This document shows positions 36,394 to 45,641 of a DNA stretch of 64,000 nucleotides, in pieces. The translations under genes were made by a program, and so were the position numbers. Location: positions 1,690,085 through 1,754,084 of the forward strand of contig NZ_LMUX01000021.1 of assembly GCF_009765705.1 (NCBI RefSeq), given 5' to 3'. This DNA comes from Burkholderia sp. L27(2015). GTDB taxonomy: Bacteria; Pseudomonadota; Gammaproteobacteria; Burkholderiales; Burkholderiaceae. Numbering within the stretch: position 1 is the first letter of the stretch; the number at the start of each line of letters is the position of its first letter. The notes under the pieces are model-generated. The model saw nothing but the letters and a program-made list of their open reading frames with translations. It searched no databases and was not told the DNA's origin.

Positions 36394-37107
36394 CTACATC
36401 CCGAGGTAAGCGCGATGTAAGGCGGGCGAACCCAGCAGCGATGCCGCCGGTCCGGCCAGCGCTTCTTTCCCTCGGGCCAACACGTAGCCGCGCGTGGCAA
36501 CCGATAGCGCCAGCTCCACGTTCTGTTCGACCAAAATGCTGCCAATGCCGAGTTCCGTGCTGATGCGCTTGATGACTTCATAGACCTGCGCGGTGATCAG
36601 CGGCGCCAATCCCAGCGACGGCTCATCGAGCAATATGAACGCGGGCTTTGACATCAGCGCGCGCCCAATCGCCAACATCTGCTGTTCGCCGCCCGACATC
36701 GTGCCGGCCAGTTGCCGCTGCCGCTCACGTAGCCGCGGAAACAATGCGTACACTTCCTCGATATGCATCGCGGCTTTCGATGCCGGTTGCGTGACGCCGC
36801 CTACCTCCAGGTTTTCACGCACCGTCATCTTCTTGAAGATGCGTCGCCCTTCCGGCACCAGCGCCACGCCGCGGCGCGCAGCAGTGTGAGCGGGCAGGCC
36901 GGTAACGTCCATGCCATCGAGCAGAATCTTGCCTTCGTGCGGCTTGACCATACCCATCACGGCCTTGAGCGTCGTGCTCTTGCCTGCGCCGTTGGCGCCC
37001 AGCAGCGCAATGATCTCGCCTTGGGCAACGTGCAGCGTGACATCGGTGAGCGCGGTAACGTCGCCGTAGGAAACGCTGATCCCTTCGACCTGGAGTTCTC
37101 TGCTCAC
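36394..37107 (-). CDS. livF: Branched-chain-type ABC importer ATPase LivF
   Basis: 237 residues. Walker A is LLGANGAGKSTT, the ABC signature is MSGGEQQMLAIGRAL, and Walker B is FILLDEPSLGLAP with the typical LivF H-loop region ILVEQNVELAL. It starts at GTG 37107, and this GTGA overlaps the livG stop. It powers uptake with LivG at the inner membrane. Last gene of livKHMGF. Confidence 0.93.
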   Translation of the reverse strand: MSRELQVEGISVSYGDVTALTDVTLHVAQGEIIALLGANGAGKSTTLKAVMGMVKPHEGKILLDGMDVTGLPAHTAARRGVALVPEGRRIFKKMTVRENLEVGGVTQPASKAAMHIEEVYALFPRLRERQRQLAGTMSGGEQQMLAIGRALMSKPAFILLDEPSLGLAPLITAQVYEVIKRISTELGIGSILVEQNVELALSVATRGYVLARGKEALAGPAASLLGSPALHRAYLGM

Positions 37108-37940
37108 GCTGTGGCCTCGCCTGGGGTGAGCGCTGGAGGTGGCGGTGGCGCTGGTGGTTGCACTTCGGGCGTCACAAAACTCATCGTGCCCAGATACGCA
37201 CGGATCACTGCTGTGTCTTGCTGCGCTTCACTGGGTGTGCCGGTGAAAATGCGGCGACCCTGTTCAATCACCGTCACTTGGTCGCACAGTTCGCCGACCA
37301 AGGTCAGGTCGTGCTCGACCAGCACCACCAACCGGCCGCGCGCCGCGACATCGCGCACCTGCCGCGAGAAGCGTTGCCGCTCGTCGGCGGTCATGCCGGT
37401 TGCCGGCTCATCGAGGAAGAGCACCTTGGGCTCGGCGATCAGTGTGCGCGCCAGCTCGACAAAGTGACGGCGGCCATAGGGCACCGAAGCGACGCGCACC
37501 TCGGCGATATCCTCGATGCCCGCGGCTTCGAGCGCCGCATGCACCGGCTGCGCGATTGCTGGCGCGCGCAGCGAAGTGAGCGCATGGAGCCAGCCGCGCC
37601 CGCCACGCGCGAACCAGGATGCCGCAAGGCCCGAGGCGACCGCTTCATAGACAGTCAGTTGCGCGGGCAACCGGATCTTCTGGAACGTGCGGCCGATCCC
37701 CAAGCGGGCACGGCGATGTACCGGCAGCGCGTCGATGCGCTCGTCGCCCAGCCAGATCTCGCCGGCGTTGATTCGGTTGACCCCGGTTATGCAGCCGATC
37801 AAGGTCGACTTGCCGGCGCCGTTCGGACCGATCAGGCCGTGTACCTGGCCCGCCATGCCCAGCAACTCGACGCCGTCGACGGCGGTTACGCCACCGAAAC
37901 GCTTGGTCACGCCTGCGAGACTCAAGAGGGGGCGACTCAT
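37104..37940 (-). CDS. livG: Branched-chain-type ABC importer ATPase LivG
   Basis: 278 residues. Walker A GPNGAGKSTLIG, a degenerate signature VPYGRRHFVELARTL, and Walker B VLFLDEPATGM followed by VLVEHDL. The C-terminus has a Pro/Ala-rich tail (PPAPPPPPALTPG) longer than usual. It overlaps both neighbours by 4 nt (ATGA/GTGA), so the operon is tightly coupled. Confidence 0.92.
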   Translation of the reverse strand: MSRPLLSLAGVTKRFGGVTAVDGVELLGMAGQVHGLIGPNGAGKSTLIGCITGVNRINAGEIWLGDERIDALPVHRRARLGIGRTFQKIRLPAQLTVYEAVASGLAASWFARGGRGWLHALTSLRAPAIAQPVHAALEAAGIEDIAEVRVASVPYGRRHFVELARTLIAEPKVLFLDEPATGMTADERQRFSRQVRDVAARGRLVVLVEHDLTLVGELCDQVTVIEQGRRIFTGTPSEAQQDTAVIRAYLGTMSFVTPEVQPPAPPPPPALTPGEATA

Positions 37941-39037
37941 GACAAAGTCTCCGAGCGTTGTTGATCTTGCGCGGGGCGGCTTGCAGTGGACGCAGAGGAG
38001 GAGTGCGTGGGGATAGCGTTAGCCACCGGAGCAGAGATAACGGCGCCACCGCGGCTGCGACGCCACCGCGCGCTACACGTTTCGAGCACGCCGCCCACGC
38101 CTTGCGGCAGGAACCACAGCACGCACAACACGGTTGCGCCATAGATCAGCAACCGAAGATTGGTCTCACCGAAGCCACGCAGCGCTTCGGGCAATGCCGT
38201 CAGCACAAGTGCCGCGATCCAGCCTCCGCCAGCGCTCGCGGCACCGCCCACCACCGTCATCATCAGGTAGCGAAACGAATCGGCGCTGGTGAAGAGATCC
38301 GGCGTGAGGAAGCGCACATAGCTTGCAAACAACACACCGGCAAAACCGGCCAGCGCGGCCGATGCGCAGAAGGCGCCGAGCTTGACGGCGAATACGGCGA
38401 TGCCCGACGACATGGCTGAGATCTCGTCGTACTTGACCGATTTGAGGATCACGCCGAGGAAGGTCCGCTTCTCGATCCAGTGCAGCAAAGCCACCAGCGC
38501 CAGCGAAATCGCCAGACCGGCCCAGTACCAGACCTGATGCGACCAGCCGAACGAGCGTATGCCGAGCAGCCCCATCGGACCACGCGTAACGTCCACCATA
38601 TTGTTCAGGCTCTGCGCCATCAACACGCCAAAGCCGAGCGTGCCGATCGCCAGGTAGTGCCCCTTGAGACGCGCCGCCGGCAATCCGAGCAGCAGCCCGA
38701 GCACGAGCGCGAGCGCTACGCCGGCGATGGCAGCCAGTAGCGGATGCACGCCCCAGACCGACAGCACGCCATACGTATAGGCGCCAGCGCCGACAAACCC
38801 GGCCTGACCGAACGACAGCAAGCCCGTGTAGCCGGTCAGCACGTTGAGGCTCAAGACCACGACGCTGGAGATGAAGCCCAGCACGAGGATGTTGATCCAG
38901 TAATCGTCGAGCATCAGCGGTGCCGCGGCGAGCAGCGCCACAATTACGACAGCCACGACAGCCGTCGCAACCATGGACACGCCGCCGCCCCTGGACACGC
39001 CGGCGAGCATCGCGCCCGAGCGTTTGCGATCAGACAT
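37937..39037 (-). CDS. livM: Branched-chain-type ABC permease LivM
   Basis: 366 residues with about nine membrane segments. Family signatures include LNVLTGYTGLLSFGQAGFVG and the EAA-like GVILKSVKYDEISAMSSGI. The C-terminal about 50 residues are a polar, Arg/Ser-rich tail absent from E. coli LivM. It overlaps livH by 8 nt and livG by 4 nt. Confidence 0.92.
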   Translation of the reverse strand: MSDRKRSGAMLAGVSRGGGVSMVATAVVAVVIVALLAAAPLMLDDYWINILVLGFISSVVVLSLNVLTGYTGLLSFGQAGFVGAGAYTYGVLSVWGVHPLLAAIAGVALALVLGLLLGLPAARLKGHYLAIGTLGFGVLMAQSLNNMVDVTRGPMGLLGIRSFGWSHQVWYWAGLAISLALVALLHWIEKRTFLGVILKSVKYDEISAMSSGIAVFAVKLGAFCASAALAGFAGVLFASYVRFLTPDLFTSADSFRYLMMTVVGGAASAGGGWIAALVLTALPEALRGFGETNLRLLIYGATVLCVLWFLPQGVGGVLETCSARWRRSRGGAVISAPVANAIPTHSSSASTASRPAQDQQRSETLS

Positions 39038-39890
39038 TTTCTTCTAACCTCTCAGGTACCAGGCCGCGCGGGAAGAAGATCAACGTGACCAGCAGCAGGC
39101 CAAACGCGATCGACATCGAATACGAGTTGGAGATGTAGACCGACGCCACGCTTTGCACCATGCCGATAAAGAGCGCGCCGAGGATGGTGCCGTTCACATT
39201 GCCAAAGCCGCCCAGGATGATGGCCGCGAAGGCGTTGAGCATTTCGGTCTGGCCAAGCTGCGGCGAGAGCAGATTGACAGGCCCCGACAAAGCACCAGCG
39301 GCCGCGGCCAGCGAGGAGCCGATCACCACGCTGGCGCGCGAGATCTTGTTGACGTCGATGCCCATTGCGGCGGCGATCTCGGGGTCTTCCGACACCGCGC
39401 GAAACTGCCGCCCCAGGCGCGAATATTCGACCAGCCACCACAGCGCGCCGAGCAGCAGCACGCTTGCACCGATGACGATCAAGCGCTGCACGCTCACGCC
39501 CACCGTGCCTATCGTGACCGAGATATCGTTGAACGGCGTGTCGAAGCTCAACGGTACCGTGCCCCAGATGATCTCCGCCAGGTTGATCAGGATGATGGAC
39601 AAACCCATCGAGGCGATCAAGCCGTTGAGCTCGGCGCCCCGAAACGGCCTGAAGGCGGTTCGCTCAATGATGATGCCCAGGCCCGCATTGAAGATCATGG
39701 CCACGCCGATGGAGATCAGGTAGCCGGTGTAGGGGGCGACCATGAATGCGACGAACGCACCTATCATCACCGATTGCCCCTCGGCGAAATTGACCATGCG
39801 CATCACGCCGAAAATCAGCGTGAGGCCGACGGCCACCAGCGCGTAGCTGCCGGCGAGTATCAAGCCGTTGATCAGGATCTGGACGAGCAT
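39030..39890 (-). CDS. livH: Branched-chain-type ABC permease LivH
   Basis: 286 residues with about eight membrane segments. It opens with INGLILAGSYALVAVGLTLI and MRMVNFAEGQSVM, the LivH hallmark, and has GRQFRAVSEDPEIAAAMGID as the ATPase-contact loop. It lies 21 nt after the binding-protein gene. Confidence 0.93.
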   Translation of the reverse strand: MLVQILINGLILAGSYALVAVGLTLIFGVMRMVNFAEGQSVMIGAFVAFMVAPYTGYLISIGVAMIFNAGLGIIIERTAFRPFRGAELNGLIASMGLSIILINLAEIIWGTVPLSFDTPFNDISVTIGTVGVSVQRLIVIGASVLLLGALWWLVEYSRLGRQFRAVSEDPEIAAAMGIDVNKISRASVVIGSSLAAAAGALSGPVNLLSPQLGQTEMLNAFAAIILGGFGNVNGTILGALFIGMVQSVASVYISNSYSMSIAFGLLLVTLIFFPRGLVPERLEENV

Positions 39891-39911
39891 CGAGTCGGGT
39901 CCCCGCGCGAG

Positions 39912-41117
39912 TTATTCGAGCACCTGCAGGCTGCCGTCGGGCAGGTCCTTGATGAACATGAAGCCGAGGCCTTGCGGCTTGATTTCACGATCGCTGTCGA
40001 ATTCATACATGCCGAGCACACCCTGATGATGCGTAGCCGCGAGGGCCTTGAGGAAGTCGTCGGGCTTCGTGCCGCCGCGCTTGAGCGCGTCGGCCACCAG
40101 CATCACCGCATCGTAGGTGACGATGTCCCAGTGCGTGGTGGACTGCTTGGCGTTGATCGCTTTTTCCAGCGCGGGTTCGAACTTGGCGATGAAATCTTTT
40201 TGCGCCTCGGTCTCCTTCGGGTGTTGCAAGAAGAACGTGCCGCGCACCAGGCCGATCTTGCCGGCTTGCAGGCCGACCTGCTTCTCGAAGATGTAGGGCG
40301 GCGGCGGATAGTCGGAGAACACCGGGATCTGGATGTTGCCCTCGGCGTATTGCTTGACGAAGTTGGCCGCCTGCCCAGCCGCGATCGAGACGATCACGAC
40401 ATCGGGCTTGGCCGCCTGCACGCGCGTGAGCGTGGCGTACCAGTTGGCGTCTTCACGGTCCTGCGCTGCTTGCAGCACGATCTTGATGCCGGCGCGCTGC
40501 AGTATCTCGACCATGTTCTTGCTGAAACTCAAGCCGAAGTCGTCGTTTTCGACCAGCACGGCGGCGGTCTTGAACTTGAAGGTCTTGAGCAGCAAGGCCG
40601 CTTCGCGCGCGTTGATGTCGCTGTTCTGCATCACGCTTTGGAAAATATACGGTCCACCGTTCTTGGCGATGCCATTGGCGCTGGAGATCTGCACGATCAT
40701 CGGCACTTTGGCGTCCGCGGCCACCTGGGCAATGGCGATGGACGCGCTCGAGCACCATTCGCCTATGATGGCCTGCACGTGCTCCACGGTCACGAGACGC
40801 TGTGCCGCCGAGTACGCCGTGCGCGGCTCGCAGGCGCCGTCGGCGAACACCAGCTTGAGCTTATGGTTGCCGGCCAGCCCCTGTGCGTTGACTTCCTGCG
40901 CGGCCATTTCGGCCGCGACCCGGGCCGAGCGTCCGCCCCAGGCGGTGCTGCCTGTCAGGGGCAGCGCCACACCCACTGTGAAGGTGTCTGCGGTGTTTTG
41001 TGCTGCGGCTGGCCATGACGCGAGCGATAAAGCGGTGAAAGCCGCGGCACAAACGGTGGCACTCGCGGCGGTGCTCGCCAATGCATGAACGATGTGGCGA
41101 ACGAAAGCGTTGCTCAT
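39912..41117 (-). CDS. livK: ABC importer solute-binding protein, LivK-like
   Basis: 401 residues from ATG 41117, chosen for AAGGAG 8 nt upstream. A signal peptide ends near SWPAAAQ. The mature protein has the type I binding fold of the Leu/Ile/Val family (VGVALPLTGSTAWGGRSARV, GEWCSSASIAIAQVAADAKVP, EKAINAKQSTTHWDIVTYDA). Such proteins bind amino acids, amides, aromatic acids or short acids. Given the downstream island, an organic acid is a fair guess but not shown. It leads the livKHMGF operon, whose upstream region carries a palindrome shared with the adjacent LysR gene. Confidence 0.9.
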   Translation of the reverse strand: MSNAFVRHIVHALASTAASATVCAAAFTALSLASWPAAAQNTADTFTVGVALPLTGSTAWGGRSARVAAEMAAQEVNAQGLAGNHKLKLVFADGACEPRTAYSAAQRLVTVEHVQAIIGEWCSSASIAIAQVAADAKVPMIVQISSANGIAKNGGPYIFQSVMQNSDINAREAALLLKTFKFKTAAVLVENDDFGLSFSKNMVEILQRAGIKIVLQAAQDREDANWYATLTRVQAAKPDVVIVSIAAGQAANFVKQYAEGNIQIPVFSDYPPPPYIFEKQVGLQAGKIGLVRGTFFLQHPKETEAQKDFIAKFEPALEKAINAKQSTTHWDIVTYDAVMLVADALKRGGTKPDDFLKALAATHHQGVLGMYEFDSDREIKPQGLGFMFIKDLPDGSLQVLE

Positions 41118-41310
41118 TGCGTTGTCTCCTTCTATTTTGGCGCTGGTATTCCAGCTTTTTATACGGGAATGAGCTTCCCGCTGCACGCGTTGCGTCAGCT
41201 CCTACCTTCTACCCCCTACGTTAGCCGTGCTGATCCAGCGGCGCGGCCGTCGAATTCGTACTGTGCGGCGAAACCGGCGTTCGATAAAGGCCGATCGATT
41301 CCAAAAGAGA

Positions 41311-41325
41311 GTGAATTCAATTCAT
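41311..41325. promoter_or_regulatory. Probable LysR operator upstream of livK
   Basis: GTGAATTCAATTCAT matches 14 of 15 bases of the perfect palindrome at the LysR gene start (42340-42354). It lies about 195 nt upstream of the livK start and 50 nt beyond the LysR stop. A shared site argues that this LysR protein controls the transporter. Confidence 0.6.
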
Positions 41326-41376
41326 CAATGGCTGTGGAACTCACGCGGGTCCCCAGGGCCGGGTTCCGCCGGTCGT

Positions 41377-42327
41377 TCAGGCCGCGGCCGAAATGACCGG
41401 TCGACCCGGCGTCGCGAGAATTCGGTCCCACTGCGGATCGGCGGGCACCAGGGCGGTCAGGAAGTCGACGAAGGCGCGCACGCGCGGCGACATATGCTTG
41501 TTCGGCAAGTAGACGACCGATACGCTCGGGCCGACCGATACGAAGTCGCGCAACACGATTTGCAGCTTGCCTGCACGCACCGCTTTGGCCGCGACGAAGG
41601 TCGCCATGTGTGCGATGCCGGCGCCCGCGACCGCTGCGTCGAGCAGCGATTCGGCGTTATTGATGTTCAGGCAGCCCGATATCGGCATGTTGAAGGGCTC
41701 GCCGTCGCGCGCGAACGTCCATTCTCGATAGTGGCCGGCTTGCGGTATGAAATACGCGAGGCAGCGATGCTGGAGCAGATCTTCGGGCGTCTGCGGCGTG
41801 CCATGTTGGGCCAGGTACTCGGGCGAAGCACAGGTGACGAAGCGCAAATCGCATAATTTGCGTGCAATGACGCGTGAATCGCGCAGCTCGCCGATGTGGA
41901 TTGCGACGTCCTTGCCTTCGTTGGAGATGTCCGTGATGCGGTCGCTCAGTTCAAGATCGAGCACCAGCTCAGGGTAACGCTTGGTGAATTCGCCCAGTGC
42001 CGGCGCCACCACGATGCGCCCGAACCCGATCGGCATCTGCACGCGCACACGACCGTGCGGCGTGGCGCGCATGTGGGCGATGGCGGATTCCGCTTCGGCC
42101 ACCTCACTAATGATCTGCCGGCAGCGATCGAGAAAAGCATGGCCTTCCTCGGTCAGGGTGATCCTGCGGGTGGTACGGTGTACGAGTCGCTGGCCGATCT
42201 CTTCTTCGAGTCGCGAGACCGCTTTGCTGACTGCCGAGGCGGAGAGTCCAAGGCGCTCACCGGCGGCGGTGAGGTTGGCGCTTTCGCCGACACTGATGAA
42301 CAACGGGATCGCATTGAGATTTTTCAT
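41377..42327 (-). CDS. LysR-family regulator next to the liv operon
   Basis: 316 residues from ATG 42327 (MKNLNAIPLFISVGESANLT); GTG 42354 is an alternative. I prefer 42327 because the longer form would put coding sequence over a perfect palindrome. The HTH reads LGLSASAVSKAVSRLEEEIG with LVHRTTRRITLTEEG, the DmlR-like subgroup. It lies between the transporter, on the same strand and downstream of it, and the divergent flavoenzyme gene. It may therefore control both arms of the island. Confidence 0.88.
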   Translation of the reverse strand: MKNLNAIPLFISVGESANLTAAGERLGLSASAVSKAVSRLEEEIGQRLVHRTTRRITLTEEGHAFLDRCRQIISEVAEAESAIAHMRATPHGRVRVQMPIGFGRIVVAPALGEFTKRYPELVLDLELSDRITDISNEGKDVAIHIGELRDSRVIARKLCDLRFVTCASPEYLAQHGTPQTPEDLLQHRCLAYFIPQAGHYREWTFARDGEPFNMPISGCLNINNAESLLDAAVAGAGIAHMATFVAAKAVRAGKLQIVLRDFVSVGPSVSVVYLPNKHMSPRVRAFVDFLTALVPADPQWDRILATPGRPVISAAA

Positions 42328-42339
42328 GGCGCCACGTTC

Positions 42340-42354
42340 GTGAATTGAATTCAC
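42340..42354. promoter_or_regulatory. Perfect palindrome at the LysR gene start
   Basis: On the minus strand GTGAATT-C-AATTCAC, two 7-bp arms about one central base. It sits 12 nt upstream of the preferred LysR start, a typical position for autoregulation. A near copy is upstream of livK. Confidence 0.6.
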
Positions 42355-42570
42355 ACTTTAATGGAACTCTAGCATATTTATCCACCTCGTTTTTCGACGT
42401 ACTCTGCTCGCAAGGCTGCACGCCCTGCCTGGATAGGGACTGTGAGCGCTCGAAGAAAGCGCGGCAATTCCTAAGCGGTTGGCAGATGAGCAGCAAATAA
42501 GCACCAAGCAAACACAAGACGAACTCGAGACAAACTCGGGACAAATTCTGAACGAATTCAGGAGACTCGG

Positions 42571-42651
42571 ATGACCGGCAGGCATCAATCGCCACTCGCG
42601 AGACCGCGCGACGCATTCATGCGCGCGCAGTGCAGGCTCTCGTCATGCTGA
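42571..42651 (+). CDS. Candidate 26-residue leader peptide before the flavoenzyme gene
   Basis: ATG 42571 has the best ribosome-binding site in this promoter region (AGGAG at 42560-42564, 6 nt spacing). Its frame runs 26 codons and ends at TGA 42649-42651, overlapping the ATG (42645) of the flavoenzyme gene, which has no good site of its own. Five of 26 residues are arginine (RHQ, LARPRD, MRAQCRLSSC). Termination-reinitiation coupling would explain the layout. Alternatively it is a chance frame. Confidence 0.4.
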   Translation: MTGRHQSPLARPRDAFMRAQCRLSSC

Positions 42652-44735
42652 TCGCACAACCTGGCCGGATCGGCCCGTTGACCTTGCGCAACCGCATCGT
42701 GATGGCGCCGATGGGTACTAACTACAGCACCACCGACGGCCTTTCGACGCAGCGCGACAAACAGTATTACGCCGAACGCGCGCGTGGCGGCGTGGCCATG
42801 ATCATGACGGAGGCGATGGTCGTCACCGAGCACGCTCGTCCGCATCACAACTCGCTGTGCGTGTATCACGATCGCTTTATTCCCGGCCTGGCCAGCATCG
42901 TTGAAGCGATCAAGGAGCACGACTGCCACGTGTTCGGTCAGCTCAATCATCGCGGTGCACTATTGCGCCGCTCGGTGCTGAACATGGAGCCGGTTGGACC
43001 GTCCGCTTGGCATAACCCGAATACGGGCGATGCAGTACGTGCGCTGACGCTGGCCGAGATCGACGAGATCCAGGGGCAGTTTGTCGCGGCTGCGCGGCGG
43101 CTCTGGCAGGCAGGCTACGACGGCGTCGAATTGCACGGCGGCAACGGCTATCTGTTCCAGCAATTTCTCACGCCGCGCATCAACAAGCGCACGGACCGGT
43201 ACGGCGGCTCGCTCGAAAATCGCGTGCGACTGCTGCGCGAAACGCTGGAGCGTTTGCGCAACGACGTGCCGGATCTGTTGCCGATGGTGCGACTGAGCGC
43301 GACCGAATTCGTCGACGGGGGCTACACGCAAGAAGAGATCATCGAGGTCGCGCGCGTCATGGAAAAGAGCGGCTGCGTTGCGCTCGACATTTCGGGCGGC
43401 AGCAATGAGAGCCCGCAATTGTCGAAGTACACGATCCAGCCGCCATCATTCCCGCGCGGATTTCTCGCGCCGTACGCCAAGCCGATCAAGCAGGCGGTGA
43501 GCATTCCGGTGTTCGTGGCCGGACGCATCATCGACGCGGAAGATGCCGAGGCGGTGCTGGCCTCGGGCAGTGCCGATTTCATTTCGCTCGGGCGCGCGTT
43601 GTATGCCGATGCGCATTGGTGCGACAAGGCGATGGGCAAGATCGACGCGCCGATACGGCAATGCATTTCGTGCAATGTGTGCTTCGAGCGGTTGACCTTG
43701 GAGAAGGACGTTTCGTGCGTGGTCAATCCGATGGTGGGCACCGAATTCGAAGCGCTGCGTTATGCGGAACCGCAATTGTCGCTCGTTGATCGGAGCCCTG
43801 GAGTTACCTCGGGGGGTATGTCGAACGTAGCGGTTGGGATTGCCTCAACAAGCCGACGCGTACTGGTACTCGGCGCCGGCATTACGGGCATCGAGGCGGC
43901 GCGCTTGTTGGCGGGGCACGGGCATTACGTCGAAGTATGGGAAAAACGCGACTGCGTAGGCGGCCAGATGCATCTCGCTGCGGCGGCGCCGGACAAGGCG
44001 GAAGTGTGGGGCGCGTGGAATTATCGTTGGCAGGAGATCGAGGCGTTACGCGTGCCGGTGTTGACCGGACGGGACGCTACGATCGATCAGATACGCGAAT
44101 TCCGCCCCGACCTGGTGGTCGTCGCGACCGGTGCCGAGCCGCGTCCGATCCCGTTCGATATCGCGGCGATGTCGCCGCAAGTGCGCGCACTCCATGCCTG
44201 GGACGTGCTCGGCGACCCACATACGATACCGGCCGGCGCCAGCGTCACGATCATAGGCGGCGGCATGGTCGGCATCGAGACGGCCGATCTGCTCAGCGAG
44301 CGCGGCTCGCAGGTCTGTGTCGTCGAAGCATTGGGCAACCTGGCGCAGGGGATGGCGCGCAACAACCGGATGGAGCTGATCGAGCGCTTGCAACGACGCG
44401 GCACTCGTCTGCTCACCGAAACGCAAGTCGTGCAGATCGCCGGGCGCCGCATGGAAGTGCAAGGGCCGGGCGATGTTTCGAGCTGGATTGAGTTGGGCGA
44501 TTTCTTGATCGTTGCGATCGGGCCGCGCTCCAACCGCGACGCGGTCGGTATGCTGGACACCGCCGGCATCGAATATGCGCTGGCCGGCGACTGCTATCGT
44601 CCTGGCGATTTTCTCAGTTGCATCCGCGATGCATGGATGATTGCGCTTAGCATGGAAACACGTTTCCGCACTGCCTCGGTGCGTGAGCCGGAACTTTCCC
44701 CTGCGCATTCCACAGTGCTGCTCTCTGCGACATGA
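42645..44735 (+). CDS. BaiCD/TMADH-like Fe-S flavoprotein (OYE + FAD/NAD domain)
   Basis: 696 residues from ATG 42645; GTG 42630 is an alternative. The first 360 residues form an OYE-type FMN barrel (APMGTNYST, FGQLNHRG, GVELHGGNGYL, TPRINKRTDRYGGS). A 4Fe-4S motif follows: Cys340, 343, 346, 358 in QCISCNVCFER, with spacing C-x2-C-x2-C-x11-C as in trimethylamine dehydrogenase. The second half has two dinucleotide folds (VLVLGAGITGIEAARLL, VTIIGGGMVGIETADLL). Relatives reduce enoyl-CoA or steroid double bonds or oxidise amines. In this island, reduction of an unsaturated acid intermediate is plausible (inference). Confidence 0.88.
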   Translation: MLIAQPGRIGPLTLRNRIVMAPMGTNYSTTDGLSTQRDKQYYAERARGGVAMIMTEAMVVTEHARPHHNSLCVYHDRFIPGLASIVEAIKEHDCHVFGQLNHRGALLRRSVLNMEPVGPSAWHNPNTGDAVRALTLAEIDEIQGQFVAAARRLWQAGYDGVELHGGNGYLFQQFLTPRINKRTDRYGGSLENRVRLLRETLERLRNDVPDLLPMVRLSATEFVDGGYTQEEIIEVARVMEKSGCVALDISGGSNESPQLSKYTIQPPSFPRGFLAPYAKPIKQAVSIPVFVAGRIIDAEDAEAVLASGSADFISLGRALYADAHWCDKAMGKIDAPIRQCISCNVCFERLTLEKDVSCVVNPMVGTEFEALRYAEPQLSLVDRSPGVTSGGMSNVAVGIASTSRRVLVLGAGITGIEAARLLAGHGHYVEVWEKRDCVGGQMHLAAAAPDKAEVWGAWNYRWQEIEALRVPVLTGRDATIDQIREFRPDLVVVATGAEPRPIPFDIAAMSPQVRALHAWDVLGDPHTIPAGASVTIIGGGMVGIETADLLSERGSQVCVVEALGNLAQGMARNNRMELIERLQRRGTRLLTETQVVQIAGRRMEVQGPGDVSSWIELGDFLIVAIGPRSNRDAVGMLDTAGIEYALAGDCYRPGDFLSCIRDAWMIALSMETRFRTASVREPELSPAHSTVLLSAT

Positions 44736-44810
44736 ATATCCGAATTCAGCACCCTGAAGCGCGTGCCGCAGCACTTATCACGGCTCCGATCAAAAAGGCC
44801 TAGAACCGAT

Positions 44811-45605
44811 ATGAACGAATACGAATTATTTGCGATCCGTTACGCCACACGCGACGGCACCCGCAGCGCAAACTTTGTCGGCGGCGATGCGCACGATGGG
44901 CCGATGCCGATGGATTATTTTGTCTGGGTAGCGAAGAGCCCGGCGCACACCTTTGTGATCGATCTGGGTTTCACCGCGGAGGTCGCGGCACAGCGCAAGC
45001 GCGAGTTCCTGCGTTGCCCGACCGAGGGCCTGGCACTGGTCGGCGTCGACGCCAACGAAGTGCAGGACGTGATCATCACCCATCTGCACTACGACCACGT
45101 CGGCACCTTCGACAAATTCCCGAAGGCGCGCTTTCATCTTCAGGATGCCGAGATGGAATATGCGACGGGTCGCTATATGCGGCACAAGCGCTTTAACCAC
45201 GGCTATGAAATCGACGACGTGGTCGGCATGGTCCGGCTGGTCTACAAGGACCGCGTGCAATTCCACGCCGGCGATGCCGAGCTGGCATCGGGCCTGAGCG
45301 TCCATCACATCGGCGGACATACGGCCGGGCTGCAATGCGTGCGCGTATGGACAAGGCGCGGCTGGGTGGTGGTGGCGTCGGACGCCAGCCACTACTACGA
45401 ACACTTCGAGACCGACCGCTCGTTCACCACGGTGTTCCACATCGGACAGGCGCTGGAGGGCTACGACGTGCTGCGCCGTCTTGCCGACTCGCCGCGCCAC
45501 ATTGTGCCCGGCCATGACCCGCTGGTCATGGCGCGCTATCCGGCGGCATCGCCCGAACTCGAAGGCATCGTGGTGCGGCTGGACGCCGAGCCTATTCCTT
45601 ATTGA
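44811..45605 (+). CDS. Metallo-beta-lactamase-fold hydrolase (lactonase-like)
   Basis: 264 residues from ATG 44811. The metal motif is ITHLHYDHVGTF (His91, His93, Asp95, His96), with further ligands in HHIGGHTAG, VVASDASHYY and VPGHDPLV. This is the arrangement of the N-acyl-homoserine-lactonase/AttM-like subgroup. Relatives open lactones or cleave thioesters. It lies 75 nt after the flavoenzyme and 36 nt before a MmgE/PrpD gene. A lactone ring-opening step in the pathway fits, though quorum-signal cleavage cannot be excluded. Confidence 0.85.
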   Translation: MNEYELFAIRYATRDGTRSANFVGGDAHDGPMPMDYFVWVAKSPAHTFVIDLGFTAEVAAQRKREFLRCPTEGLALVGVDANEVQDVIITHLHYDHVGTFDKFPKARFHLQDAEMEYATGRYMRHKRFNHGYEIDDVVGMVRLVYKDRVQFHAGDAELASGLSVHHIGGHTAGLQCVRVWTRRGWVVVASDASHYYEHFETDRSFTTVFHIGQALEGYDVLRRLADSPRHIVPGHDPLVMARYPAASPELEGIVVRLDAEPIPY

Positions 45606-45641
45606 TATCGCATCCAGGCCAAGACCAGTGGAGACCACACC

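Noticed and set aside
39153-41018. 621-codon open frame antisense to livH and livK
   Set aside because: It mirrors the codon pattern of the real genes in GC-rich DNA; composition is His/Arg/Asp-rich and domain-free, and no start signal is seen.
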